Origin: Paenibacillus sp. 1011MAR3C5
GTDB taxonomy: Bacteria > Bacillota > Bacilli > Paenibacillales > Paenibacillaceae
Assembly (NCBI RefSeq): GCF_003591485.1
Contig: NZ_QZCF01000010.1
Span: forward strand, 115,901 to 179,900
Length of the DNA stretch: 64,000 nucleotides
Direction: 5' to 3'
Shown: positions 1 to 7,559 of the stretch, piece after piece
Layout of the letters: every line of letters starts with the position of its first letter
Numbering within the stretch: the first letter of the stretch is position 1
Notes under the pieces: model-generated
Database searches by the model: none
Seen by the model: only the letters and a program-made list of their open reading frames with translations
Told to the model about the DNA's origin: nothing
Made by a program: the position numbers and the translations under genes

Positions 1-421
1 TAATGAGGATGCTGAGGATGACGGCCCAGGCGATCTTCCAGGCTAGGGATGCATGCTGAAATCTTCGAATGGCAATGTAGACGATAAGATAGGTGGGCAA
101 TATCGAAATAGCATAGATCAAATTATCGGGGCTGCCTAGCAAATAACGGGTAGCAATCAACGTGCCATAAAGCAGCAGAGCAATGACGCCGCCTCCATAC
201 AAGGAGCCGATCGTCAGCGGTATGGACCGGAAATCATAGTTGAACCCGCTAATTTTTACAGGGAAGCACATTGTAACAATCAGAGCCAGCGCAAAAATGA
301 AAAACATCAGAAAGCGATAATACAGCAGACGGTTTTTCAATCTGTACAGATAGGGGTACAGCACGAACGGGGATGAGATAATAAGCACATTCAATAGAAA
401 ATCTTTGAGAAAGTGTTCCAT
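1..421 (-). CDS. 5TM-5TMR_LYT sensor protein, N-terminal part (truncated by window edge)
   Basis: The first 140 codons of a membrane protein that runs off the left edge. It starts with MEHFLKDFLL after a good ribosome site (AAGGGGGC, then ATG). It is almost wholly hydrophobic, with about four or five membrane helices. The stretch around FRSIPLTIGSLYGGG resembles the 5TM-5TMR_LYT input domain of LytS-type histidine kinases and some GGDEF proteins. The output domain lies outside the window, so kinase and cyclase cannot be told apart. It reads on the same strand as the diguanylate cyclase upstream, 140 bases away. Confidence 0.6.
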   Translation of the reverse strand, partial: MEHFLKDFLLNVLIISSPFVLYPYLYRLKNRLLYYRFLMFFIFALALIVTMCFPVKISGFNYDFRSIPLTIGSLYGGGVIALLLYGTLIATRYLLGSPDNLIYAISILPTYLIVYIAIRRFQHASLAWKIAWAVILSILI

Positions 422-561
422 ATAAGCCCCCTTGACCACCTATTGATCCTCTATGCAGCGGCATATCAACCCAAATATAGCATAAAGACGAAATTCCTAC
501 CGTAAAAATCGATCCGCAACACGTATAACCAAAGAAGACACCTATTACTAGGCGCCTTCCA

Positions 562-2196
562 TCAAGAAGCGTGTTCAGATATGGCAAAAGTCAGCTTGTT
601 TTTCCCTTTGCTCTTGGAGGCGTACAGCGCCTGGTCAGCCAGCTTCAGCAGCAGCAACGGATCCGTTCCGTTATGCGGCCACATGGCGCCGCCGATGCTG
701 CAGCTTACCTTCGCAATACCGGCTTCCAATTCGAACGGCTCGCGAAGGATCTCCAATATGCGATTGGCCGCATCGTTTGCCTCCAGCAACGCCCCCTGCA
801 GCGGGACTGACAAGACGACAACAAATTCGTCTCCTCCCATGCGGAATGCATAATCCTGTGTATTCATGCAGTCCCTTATGCGCGTCGCGGCCTGGCGAAG
901 AAGCTCATCCCCTGCTCCATGGCCAAGCGAGTCGTTGACCCCCTTGAACCCGTCGAGATCCATGTATAGGAAAGCGACTGCGCCTGCCCTCTCCTCAGCA
1001 TGCCTGATCGCACTTGCAACACTCGCTTCCAGCGAAGAGCGGTTCAGCAGTCCGGTCAGCTTATCCCGATGAGCCTGGTCCTCCATCTTGACCAACTCGG
1101 ATTCCGTAGCCGTCAGCTCTGCAATTAGTTCGCGAAGCGAGCCGGACAGCACTTCAATATCCTTAATCCCGCGCGTTTGCGGAATCTCCGTTTTCTCTCC
1201 CCACCGCAGGCGATCCGCCGCCTCGGCGATTCGGGATAGCGGCTTGGAAATTTTTCCGGCGAATACCCATGCCAGTATGGCGAAGAGCAACATAAGCACG
1301 ATGCCTAGCAGCACGATGTCCTTTATAAGGGAATGAATCGGGGCAAAAGCAACCTCGGCAGGCTGACGAACGATAATCTTCCATCCCAGTCCGGGATAAT
1401 TATTGTAGCCGGCGCCCTGCGCGAACCCCGTCAAATACGAGCGGCCGTCCGGCCATTGCTGGACCGTCCATTCATTGGCCCTGCTGTATGGCCCGGCTCC
1501 TTCAAGCATCAGCTTTTTGCCGGCCCAGGAGTCCGGACCAAGCAGCACGGTATCATCACTCGCACTTAAGATGAATACTTCTATCGCGTTTTTGCTGTCG
1601 CCCTGCAGCGATTTAAGGACAGAGAACTTAATTTCCTTGGTCCATTCCCAGCTGAGATGAGCGGCCAATACGCCCGTTAGATTCCCGTTGTCATCAAACA
1701 AAGGCGTGCTGATATCAACAAACTTAAGCGGCTCTCCCGTAGGATTCGGCAGCAGCTCCGATAAGAGCACCGCGTCGTGCACGTCACCAATGAACGGTTT
1801 CTCCAGCGCTTCTTCATACACCGGACGGCCGGCAATGCTGTTGCCTACAAGAACGCCCCCTGTTGAAGCAAGAATGTCACCATTAGGATCAGACAGCCCT
1901 ACCCAAGAAAATGAAGGAATATTTTTATTCAGCTCATGCAGCAGCCCGCTTACTTCTTCCAGATCAGAAGGAATGCGTAGCGCTTTCAAATGACTTAATA
2001 ATAAAATCTCGTTATAGCGCGACCACATATAGTAATCCAGCTTATCAGACATTTGATAGGCAAGCGCGGCCAGTGAGCCGCCTATCTCCTCTCTGACCTC
2101 ATGGCTGGTTCTCTGGCTAATCACTACACTCATGGAGACGATTACAACGATAATTAGAAAAGCAAACGATAACGAGAAGTACGTTCTCAGCTTCAA
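562..2196 (-). CDS. Membrane diguanylate cyclase (dCache-HAMP-GGDEF)
   Basis: A 544-residue protein likely to make cyclic di-GMP in response to an external ligand. A first membrane helix (about 6-28) is followed by an extracellular dCache-like sensor of about 260 residues, a second helix near 290-312, a HAMP segment (GKISKPLSRIAEAADRL) and a C-terminal GGDEF domain. The active-site motif is an intact RMGGDEF near residue 455, so the cyclase should be active. The inhibitory I-site RxxD, expected five residues before GGDEF, reads NTQD. Without the arginine, feedback inhibition by c-di-GMP is probably weak or absent. No EAL domain is attached. The gene appears to be transcribed alone. Confidence 0.9.
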   Translation of the reverse strand: MKLRTYFSLSFAFLIIVVIVSMSVVISQRTSHEVREEIGGSLAALAYQMSDKLDYYMWSRYNEILLLSHLKALRIPSDLEEVSGLLHELNKNIPSFSWVGLSDPNGDILASTGGVLVGNSIAGRPVYEEALEKPFIGDVHDAVLLSELLPNPTGEPLKFVDISTPLFDDNGNLTGVLAAHLSWEWTKEIKFSVLKSLQGDSKNAIEVFILSASDDTVLLGPDSWAGKKLMLEGAGPYSRANEWTVQQWPDGRSYLTGFAQGAGYNNYPGLGWKIIVRQPAEVAFAPIHSLIKDIVLLGIVLMLLFAILAWVFAGKISKPLSRIAEAADRLRWGEKTEIPQTRGIKDIEVLSGSLRELIAELTATESELVKMEDQAHRDKLTGLLNRSSLEASVASAIRHAEERAGAVAFLYMDLDGFKGVNDSLGHGAGDELLRQAATRIRDCMNTQDYAFRMGGDEFVVVLSVPLQGALLEANDAANRILEILREPFELEAGIAKVSCSIGGAMWPHNGTDPLLLLKLADQALYASKSKGKNKLTFAISEHAS

Positions 2197-2290
2197 CGTT
2201 GCGCCCCCTCCCGCGGTCTATGTCGATACGTGTCGGATGCAGCCGGATTCAGCAGTATTATAGTCTATTTATGGGATTTAAGGAAGGTAT

Positions 2291-2338
2291 AAAAAAGACG
2301 CCCCCATCTCCACTTGACTTGTGGGTTTGGAGGCGTCT
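2291..2338 (-). terminator. Terminator of the aldo/keto reductase gene
   Basis: Arms AGACGCC (2296-2302) and GGCGTCT (2332-2338) enclose an inner dyad. On the minus strand the stem runs into a T-tract (AAAAAA at 2291-2296 on plus). It lies 20 bases after the reductase stop codon. Confidence 0.75.
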
Positions 2339-2357
2339 GTGTTTATTAGCTCTCTTC

Positions 2358-3281
2358 TTACTTCCCGGCTACATCCTGTCGATGAGGCTCCGTCAGCAGC
2401 TCCGCCGCACGCGCATTGGATTCCACCTGAGCCGGATCCTTGCAGCCCGGTATAACCGTTGTTACCGCCGGGTGCTTCAAGCACCATGCGAGCGCCCAGC
2501 TTGCCATATCCACACTGGCTGGCACTTCCTCGCGCGCGATGCGCTCCACTTCCTCCAGCTTCTGCCGCGTAGCTTCAGCATCATGGCGATGGCGCACATC
2601 ATTGTTCGCGAATACCGCTCCAGGCTTATATTTGCCGCTCAGATAGCCGCTCGCCAGCGGAACGCGGGCAAGCACTCCGAGATCCTGGCGCTCGCAGGAC
2701 GGGAATACCTGCTCCTCCGGCTTGCGGTCCAGCCGGTTGTATACGACCTGGATCGTGCGGGAATTGACGCTTGTCGACGCATCGGTCTGATGCAAGTTGT
2801 CATTTTTACCGATCGATGTGCCGAGGAACCGGATCTTGCCGGCTTGAATCTGCTTGTCCAGCGTCGTCCACAGCTCATCGTTATCGAACGCGGCATCCGG
2901 TCCGGAATGGAATTGATACAGATCGATATAATCCAGCTTCAGCGCCTTCAGCGAAGCGTCGAGCTGAGCCGTCACGCCGGCCGCATCGTACACGTCCGTA
3001 CGCGTAAACAAGTTATGGAAGTGATGGCCGAATTTCGTCGCGACGATCCAATCCTCGCGATTTCTCCGGCTCAAATAATCGCCAATGAGACTTTCCGACA
3101 GATGGTCGCCGTAGCATTCTGCCGTGTCGATCAGATTAATGCCGAGCTCATGCCCTTTATCCAGAATCGCATCCGCTTCCGCTTGCGTATATTCGCGGCC
3201 CCACTCTCCGCCGAACTGCCAGGTCCCAATGCCGATCACCGACACATGCAGGTCTGTACTGCCCAAACGCCTATACTTCAT
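2358..3281 (-). CDS. Aldo/keto reductase
   Basis: A 307-residue single-domain NADPH-dependent oxidoreductase of the aldo/keto reductase superfamily, (beta/alpha)8 barrel. The catalytic tetrad is visible: Asp in LIDTAECYG, Tyr five residues later, Lys in VATKFG and His in LYQFHS. The C-terminal part (LARVPLASGYLSGK) is typical of the YhdN/Tas-like branch that reduces small aldehydes and ketones. The start ATG follows GGAGAG at the right distance. It has its own terminator and no functional neighbour, so the physiological substrate cannot be read from context. Confidence 0.9.
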   Translation of the reverse strand: MKYRRLGSTDLHVSVIGIGTWQFGGEWGREYTQAEADAILDKGHELGINLIDTAECYGDHLSESLIGDYLSRRNREDWIVATKFGHHFHNLFTRTDVYDAAGVTAQLDASLKALKLDYIDLYQFHSGPDAAFDNDELWTTLDKQIQAGKIRFLGTSIGKNDNLHQTDASTSVNSRTIQVVYNRLDRKPEEQVFPSCERQDLGVLARVPLASGYLSGKYKPGAVFANNDVRHRHDAEATRQKLEEVERIAREEVPASVDMASWALAWCLKHPAVTTVIPGCKDPAQVESNARAAELLTEPHRQDVAGK

Positions 3282-3459
3282 AACGACTCTCCTCTCAGCT
3301 ATACGTTTTCTACACCATTATACCTTTTGGAACGCGTGAATAAAAACAAAGACATGTTCTTATTTCAAAAGATTACAGTCTATGAAATTCCATGCAAGCC
3401 CCGGGTACAGGAAAACAGGATGCTCCATCCTGCGGTGAATACGCTACTGTATGAACCGC

Positions 3460-3478
3460 AAAGGAGGAATGTCCTATC
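3460..3478 (+). promoter_or_regulatory. Strong ribosome site placing the CHRD start at an ATC codon
   Basis: AAAGGAGG (3460-3467) is the only strong Shine-Dalgarno sequence upstream of the CHRD gene. Eight bases later comes ATC (3476), in frame with the conserved start of the CHRD fold. No ATG, GTG or TTG occurs in that frame between the upstream TGA (3452) and GTG at 3515. The ATG at 3469 is only one base from the AGGAGG, is in another frame, and stops after 10 codons. Confidence 0.55.
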
Positions 3479-3946
3479 GCAACCTTCAGAGCGTTCCTTA
3501 GGGGACGGAATGAAGTGCCGCCTGTTCGTACGAATGCTTCCGGCAATGTGATTATTCGTGAAATTGACCGCCGCAACGGCAACGGCCGCAGTGGGGATGA
3601 AAACAATGGTGGAGACCGCAATAACGGGAACAGACGCAGACGCAATCGCCGCCTCAGATTCCGGTTATCGCTTCGCAATATTAGACGCGTAACCGCGGCT
3701 CACATTCATCTTGGCCGCCCAGGCGAGAACGGTCCTGTTGTTGCTTTCCTGTTCGGCCCGAACAATCAAGGCGTATCGTTCAGACGAGGCGTCATTACCG
3801 GCACATTACGAGACAGCGACCTTGTCGGACCTTTGGCCGGCTCTTCCATTCGCCGCCTGATCCGAGAGATAGAACGCGGCAATGCTTATGTGAACGTGCA
3901 CACTCGCCAGAACCCGGATGGAGAGATTCGCGGCCAACTTCGTTAA
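3476..3946 (+). CDS. CHRD-domain protein, probable ATC start
   Basis: A small protein made of one CHRD domain, the immunoglobulin-like module first described in chordin and also found in bacteria. From the ATC codon it is 156 residues. The opening stretch reads ATFRAFLRGRNEVPP, which matches the first strand of CHRD domains. Later hallmarks are AHIHLG, GPVVAFLFG and NVHTRQNPDGEIRGQL at the C-terminus. An Asn/Arg-rich low-complexity insert (about 35-60) separates the first strands from the rest. Starting at the first standard codon in frame (GTG, 3515) would remove the first conserved strand, so that start is disfavoured. No signal peptide is seen. Function in bacteria is not established. Confidence 0.75.
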   Translation: MATFRAFLRGRNEVPPVRTNASGNVIIREIDRRNGNGRSGDENNGGDRNNGNRRRRNRRLRFRLSLRNIRRVTAAHIHLGRPGENGPVVAFLFGPNNQGVSFRRGVITGTLRDSDLVGPLAGSSIRRLIREIERGNAYVNVHTRQNPDGEIRGQLR

Positions 3947-4025
3947 GACGTACAGCCGTGCCTTTTACAACCGCTATTGAAAGAAATAGCGGGATCTGTT
4001 GGCGTGTGCCTATCCGCATTTCAGC

Positions 4026-4073
4026 AAAAAAAAATGACGTGCCGACTGACTTCAGTCTGGCGCGTCATTTTTC
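4026..4073. terminator. Bidirectional terminator between CHRD gene and XRE regulator
   Basis: A long stem with ATGACG/CGTCAT outer arms and GACTGA/TCAGTC inner arms, flanked by A9 on the left and T5 on the right. It can end both the plus-strand CHRD gene and the minus-strand regulator gene. Confidence 0.85.
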
Positions 4074-4075
4074 TA

Positions 4076-4960
4076 TCAATCTCCTGGCAGGGAAAACGTT
4101 TGATCGTGACGATCAAGGTTTTCTTTGCGAGCGAGCAGTTGCCTTAGCTTGGACTCCGTTGGAGACCCCGGTGCCGGTGTATAGATACTGCAACGCAGCT
4201 CCGAGCTTCCCTGTGTCTGCATCGAGGTCAGATGAAACAGCATCTTGCCTGCCTGGGCATGGCGGAACTCAAGGGACACCTCAGGCGCGTAGCTGACCCC
4301 GCTTTGCTCCCATAATCTTGTGAAATCCGGGTAGTTTTCTTTCATCTCGCTTATGAATTGTTCATACCACTCATCCTTAACGTATTGACCATAATAAGAC
4401 CGGAACATAGCAAGGAAGCCGCCCGCAAAATGCTCCCAATTAGCGGCAAGCCTGCGAAGCTCTTTCCTGGAAAAAAGCAGCTCCACCATGTTGCGTTCGG
4501 CTACCGGAACCTCGGCAAAATCAAGAAAGACATATGCGGCAGCCTCATTCCACCCTACAATAACGCAGCGGCGATCCGATATGATAACCGGGCAATGCCT
4601 AAGCTCATCAATGATATACCTCAGAGACGGCGGGACGGCCGGCGAGACATGGTCCGGCTCCGGCTGCTCGGTGTCCGGCTCCAGCGCCAGCGTCAGCATA
4701 TATCTCCGCTCGTCCTCATTAAGCTGCAGCGCCTTGGCTACACTGTTCAAGACGGAGGGAGATACCCGGATATCCCTTCCCTGCTCCAGCCACGTATACC
4801 AAGTCAGGCTGACATCCGCAAGCTGAGCGACCTCCTCCCTCCTAAGTCCCGGAGTTCTTCTGCGGGAGCCAGATATCATGCCGAACGACTCTGGCCGGAG
4901 CATGGCTCGCTTGGTTTTCAAAAACTCGGACAAGGCATGGAGCCTCGCTTCAGAATTCAT
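4076..4960 (-). CDS. XRE-family regulator with MmyB-like ligand-binding domain
   Basis: A 294-residue cytoplasmic transcription factor. Residues about 10-75 form a helix-turn-helix (RRTPGLRREEVAQLADVS followed by TWYTWLEQGRD). The C-terminal two thirds matches the MmyB-like ligand-binding domain (MltR_LBD), a PAS-like fold; a member of this family was crystallised with a fatty acid. The start chosen is the ATG of MNSEARLHA, preceded by GGAGGA. An upstream in-frame TTG overlaps that ribosome site. It is divergent from the ketosynthase gene, with a perfect 10-base palindrome between them. Control of that neighbour by an acyl ligand is an inference. Confidence 0.85.
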   Translation of the reverse strand: MNSEARLHALSEFLKTKRAMLRPESFGMISGSRRRTPGLRREEVAQLADVSLTWYTWLEQGRDIRVSPSVLNSVAKALQLNEDERRYMLTLALEPDTEQPEPDHVSPAVPPSLRYIIDELRHCPVIISDRRCVIVGWNEAAAYVFLDFAEVPVAERNMVELLFSRKELRRLAANWEHFAGGFLAMFRSYYGQYVKDEWYEQFISEMKENYPDFTRLWEQSGVSYAPEVSLEFRHAQAGKMLFHLTSMQTQGSSELRCSIYTPAPGSPTESKLRQLLARKENLDRHDQTFSLPGD

Positions 4961-4996
4961 ATGTGCTTCCTCCAAGCTATTATCATAGTGCTCTTC

Positions 4997-5006
4997 ATAC
5001 TAGTAT
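4997..5006. promoter_or_regulatory. Palindromic operator candidate ATACTAGTAT
   Basis: A perfect 10-base palindrome in the 124-base divergent region between the XRE regulator and the ketosynthase gene. On the minus strand it overlaps a possible -10 element (TATGAA, 17 bases after TTACCA), as expected for autorepression by a dimeric XRE protein. No binding evidence is available. Confidence 0.45.
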
Positions 5007-5084
5007 AAACGAAAACTGGTAATAGGATAACTTCTATGACAAACTAGGTTCAATTCAGATAATAAGCTAAGGAGGATCAGATAA

Positions 5085-6323
5085 ATGGAGAGAGTCGTCA
5101 TAACAGGGATGGGCGTGCTGTCGCCGCTTGGCAATGATACAGCGACATTTTGGCAACGATTGATTCGGGGTGAGTCGGGCATTGGCATCATTGATGCCTT
5201 CGATACCTCCAGGCATAAAACCAAAATTGCCGGACTTGTAAAAGGCTTCGATGCCGAGGAACGTTTTGGCCGAAAAGAAGCGCGGCGGATGGACCGATTC
5301 ACGCAATTCGCTCTCGCAGCTGCGGAGGAAGCACTAGTGGATTCAGGACTTGATCTTAATGCGGCGGACAAGGAACGGATCGGCGTATACGTCGGCTCGG
5401 GCATCGGCGGCATCGGCACGCTGCTCGATCAAGCCAAAGTGCTGGCAGAGAGAGGGCCCGAACGCGTCAGCCCGACGCTTGTGCCGATGCTGATCTCCAA
5501 TATGGCGGCTGCAACAATCAGTATCCGGTACGGCTTTACCGGACCGACTCTATCACCTGTTACAGCTTGCTCGATCGGCAATACGGCAATCGGCGAGGCT
5601 TGGCGCTTGATTCGCTCCGGAGAAGCCGATGCGGTAGTCGCAGGCGGCGCAGAAGCCGCTATTGCGGATATTTCCCTCGCGAGCTTCGGCAATGCAACGT
5701 CGCTGTCTACGCGCAATGATGACCCGACACGGGCGAGCAGACCGTTCGACGCCGGACGGGATGGCTTCGTGATGGGCGAAGGCGCAGGAATCGTCGTGCT
5801 GGAGTCGCTCTCTCACGCGCTCCGAAGAGGGGCGCGCATTCATGCCGAGGTGATCGGATACGGAGCCAGCTCCGACGCGTACCACATGGTCGCCACCCAT
5901 CCCGAAGGAAGCGGGGCCTACCTTGCGATGAAGCAAGCGCTCCGCAGCGCGGGATTGCAGCCAAAGGACATCGATGTCATCAGCGCCCATGCTACCAGCA
6001 CCGAGCTTGGCGATCGCTCCGAGACTGCCGCCATTAAGCGGCTGTTCGGCGAGCAGGCGCGCCACATCCCCGTGACGGCCAACAAGTCCATGATTGGTCA
6101 CATGTTCGGCGCAGCAGGAGGGGCGGAAGCGATCGCGCTTGTGAAAAGCTTGCAGGAAGGCCTCATTCCGCCGACAATCAATCAGGAGTCTCCAGACCCG
6201 GATTGTGATCTGGACTACGTGCCGAACGCAGCGCGGCAAGCTCATCTTACAATCGGCTTGTCCAATTCCTTCGGCTTCGGCGGTCATAACGCAGTCATCG
6301 CGCTTCGCCGCTATGACGAATAA
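5085..6323 (+). CDS. FabF-like beta-ketoacyl-ACP synthase II, variant active-site loops
   Basis: A 412-residue condensing enzyme of the thiolase fold that would extend an acyl chain bound to acyl carrier protein. The triad is Cys162, His302 and His339, with Lys334 also present. The loops around it differ from housekeeping FabF: TACSIGNTAIG instead of TACATGTNAIG, and SAHATST instead of NAHGTST. The start follows AAGGAGG. There is no acpP, fabD or fabG next to it, and it pairs with a divergent lipid-sensor-type regulator. It therefore looks like an accessory ketosynthase rather than the main FabF. A specialised fatty acid or a polyketide-like product is possible but unproven. Confidence 0.85.
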   Translation: MERVVITGMGVLSPLGNDTATFWQRLIRGESGIGIIDAFDTSRHKTKIAGLVKGFDAEERFGRKEARRMDRFTQFALAAAEEALVDSGLDLNAADKERIGVYVGSGIGGIGTLLDQAKVLAERGPERVSPTLVPMLISNMAAATISIRYGFTGPTLSPVTACSIGNTAIGEAWRLIRSGEADAVVAGGAEAAIADISLASFGNATSLSTRNDDPTRASRPFDAGRDGFVMGEGAGIVVLESLSHALRRGARIHAEVIGYGASSDAYHMVATHPEGSGAYLAMKQALRSAGLQPKDIDVISAHATSTELGDRSETAAIKRLFGEQARHIPVTANKSMIGHMFGAAGGAEAIALVKSLQEGLIPPTINQESPDPDCDLDYVPNAARQAHLTIGLSNSFGFGGHNAVIALRRYDE

Positions 6324-6384
6324 AGCCAAGTTGCTGTTTCGTATAAGGTTCATCTTGCTAATGGTGATTCGTAACTAATAAAAA

Positions 6385-6439
6385 GTGGCGGCACTGTCCC
6401 CCCTAAACTTAATGAAATAAAAAAATGACGGTGCCGCAC
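6385..6439. repeat. Isolated imperfect inverted repeat
   Basis: Arms GTGGCGGCACTGTC (6385-6398) and GACGGTGCCGCAC (6427-6439) pair over about 13 positions with one bulge and one G-T wobble, around a 28-base AT-rich loop. There is no T-tract directly after it. The loop sequence CCCCCCTAAACTTAATGA resembles REP- or MITE-like elements of bacilli, but no second copy was found in the window. Confidence 0.5.
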
Positions 6440-6488
6440 ATCTGCTATTAGTGTTTCCTCACAACGCTAAGCACCCCATCCGCGCATC

Positions 6489-6530
6489 AAAAAAGGCGTC
6501 CCTCCGTCGATCGATAGAGGGATGCCTTTG
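6489..6530 (-). terminator. Terminator of the mglBAC operon
   Basis: Stem AAAGGC-GTCCCTC pairing with GAGGGAT-GCCTTT, ten bases downstream of the mglC stop. The A-run at 6489-6494 becomes the T-tract on the minus strand. Confidence 0.85.
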
Positions 6531-6539
6531 CTTAACCGT

Positions 6540-7559
6540 TTATTTCTTCGCCATATATTTGCGAATGTCGAAGGCGACGGCCGATACGATGATGAGGCCT
6601 TTAATAATAAGCTGCCAATACGGGCTGACGCCGATGAACGTCAAGCCGTAGTTGATGACACCGAAAATAAGCACCCCTGCCATGACGCCCGGCACCGTGC
6701 CGATGCCACCTGCCGTGGAGACACCCCCGACGACACAGGCCGCGATCGCGTCCAGCTCGTACATATTGCCGTAGTTGTTCGTCGCGCCGCCTGTGCGGGC
6801 AGCTTCGAGCACCCCTGCCAAGCCGTACAGAGCTCCGGAGATGGCGTAAATCATGATCAGGTTGCGCGCCACGTTAATGCCGGAGACATGTGCAGCCTGC
6901 ACATTGCCGCCGATGGCATACATGTTTTTGCCGAGACGGGTTTTGTTGAAGATCACCCAGCAGATCAGAGCAACCGCGATCGCAATCAGCACGATGTATG
7001 GAATGGAATAACCGCCGCCAAGATCGATATAGCCTGAGCCGAACTGCGTAAAGTCTTTGCGCAGGCCGCCGATTGGCTGAGACTGGTTCGGCTCCATATC
7101 GAAGTAGATCGAGTTGACGCCGTAGATGCCAACCATCGTTCCTAGCGTCGCGATGAACGGCGGCACATGCAGCTTGGCGATAATAATGCCGTTAATGAAC
7201 CCCACCAGAAGTCCCGCCACAATTCCAATCACAATCGGAATGCCGACCCATAGCTGCGGCAGGTCCGGGAAGAAGCGATTCGCATACGTATCAATCTGCA
7301 GCATCGAAGCCGAGATGACCGCAGTCAGTCCCACAACGCGTCCCGCTGATAAGTCAACGCCGCCTGTAATGAGAATGAAAGCCGCGCCTAGCGCAATAAT
7401 TAGCCGCGTTGAAGATTGCTGTAAAATATCCCGGAGCGTCGAGAATGCCAGAAAGTTGGGATCCGCGATCGCAATGCCGACGACGAGCGCAATCAGCACA
7501 ATGAAAATAGCGCGCTGCGCCATATATTCCTTCACTCTAAAATTGGATTGTAAGTTCAT
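6540..7559 (-). CDS. mglC: Galactose/methyl-galactoside ABC transporter permease MglC
   Basis: A 339-residue inner-membrane permease of the branched-chain/ribose type (BPD_transp_2), forming the channel of a CUT2 sugar importer. It follows E. coli MglC along its length: GVDLSAG after the second helix, IATLGTM, NKTRLGKNMYAIGGN, MYELDAIAACVVGG and INYGLTFIGVSPYWQ. About nine membrane segments can be drawn. Its start overlaps the 3' end of mglA by 23 bases, with a GGGGAAT ribosome site inside mglA, so the two are translationally coupled. It works with MglA and MglB just upstream. Confidence 0.93.
   Translation of the reverse strand: MNLQSNFRVKEYMAQRAIFIVLIALVVGIAIADPNFLAFSTLRDILQQSSTRLIIALGAAFILITGGVDLSAGRVVGLTAVISASMLQIDTYANRFFPDLPQLWVGIPIVIGIVAGLLVGFINGIIIAKLHVPPFIATLGTMVGIYGVNSIYFDMEPNQSQPIGGLRKDFTQFGSGYIDLGGGYSIPYIVLIAIAVALICWVIFNKTRLGKNMYAIGGNVQAAHVSGINVARNLIMIYAISGALYGLAGVLEAARTGGATNNYGNMYELDAIAACVVGGVSTAGGIGTVPGVMAGVLIFGVINYGLTFIGVSPYWQLIIKGLIIVSAVAFDIRKYMAKK

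Noticed and set aside
2199..3551. Long plus-strand reading frame of 450 codons
   Set aside because: It is antisense to the aldo/keto reductase gene, has Arg/Leu/His-rich non-protein-like composition and no ribosome site.
5553..6353. Long minus-strand reading frame opposite the ketosynthase
   Set aside because: Composition is that of a complementary frame of a GC-rich gene, with no recognisable domain.
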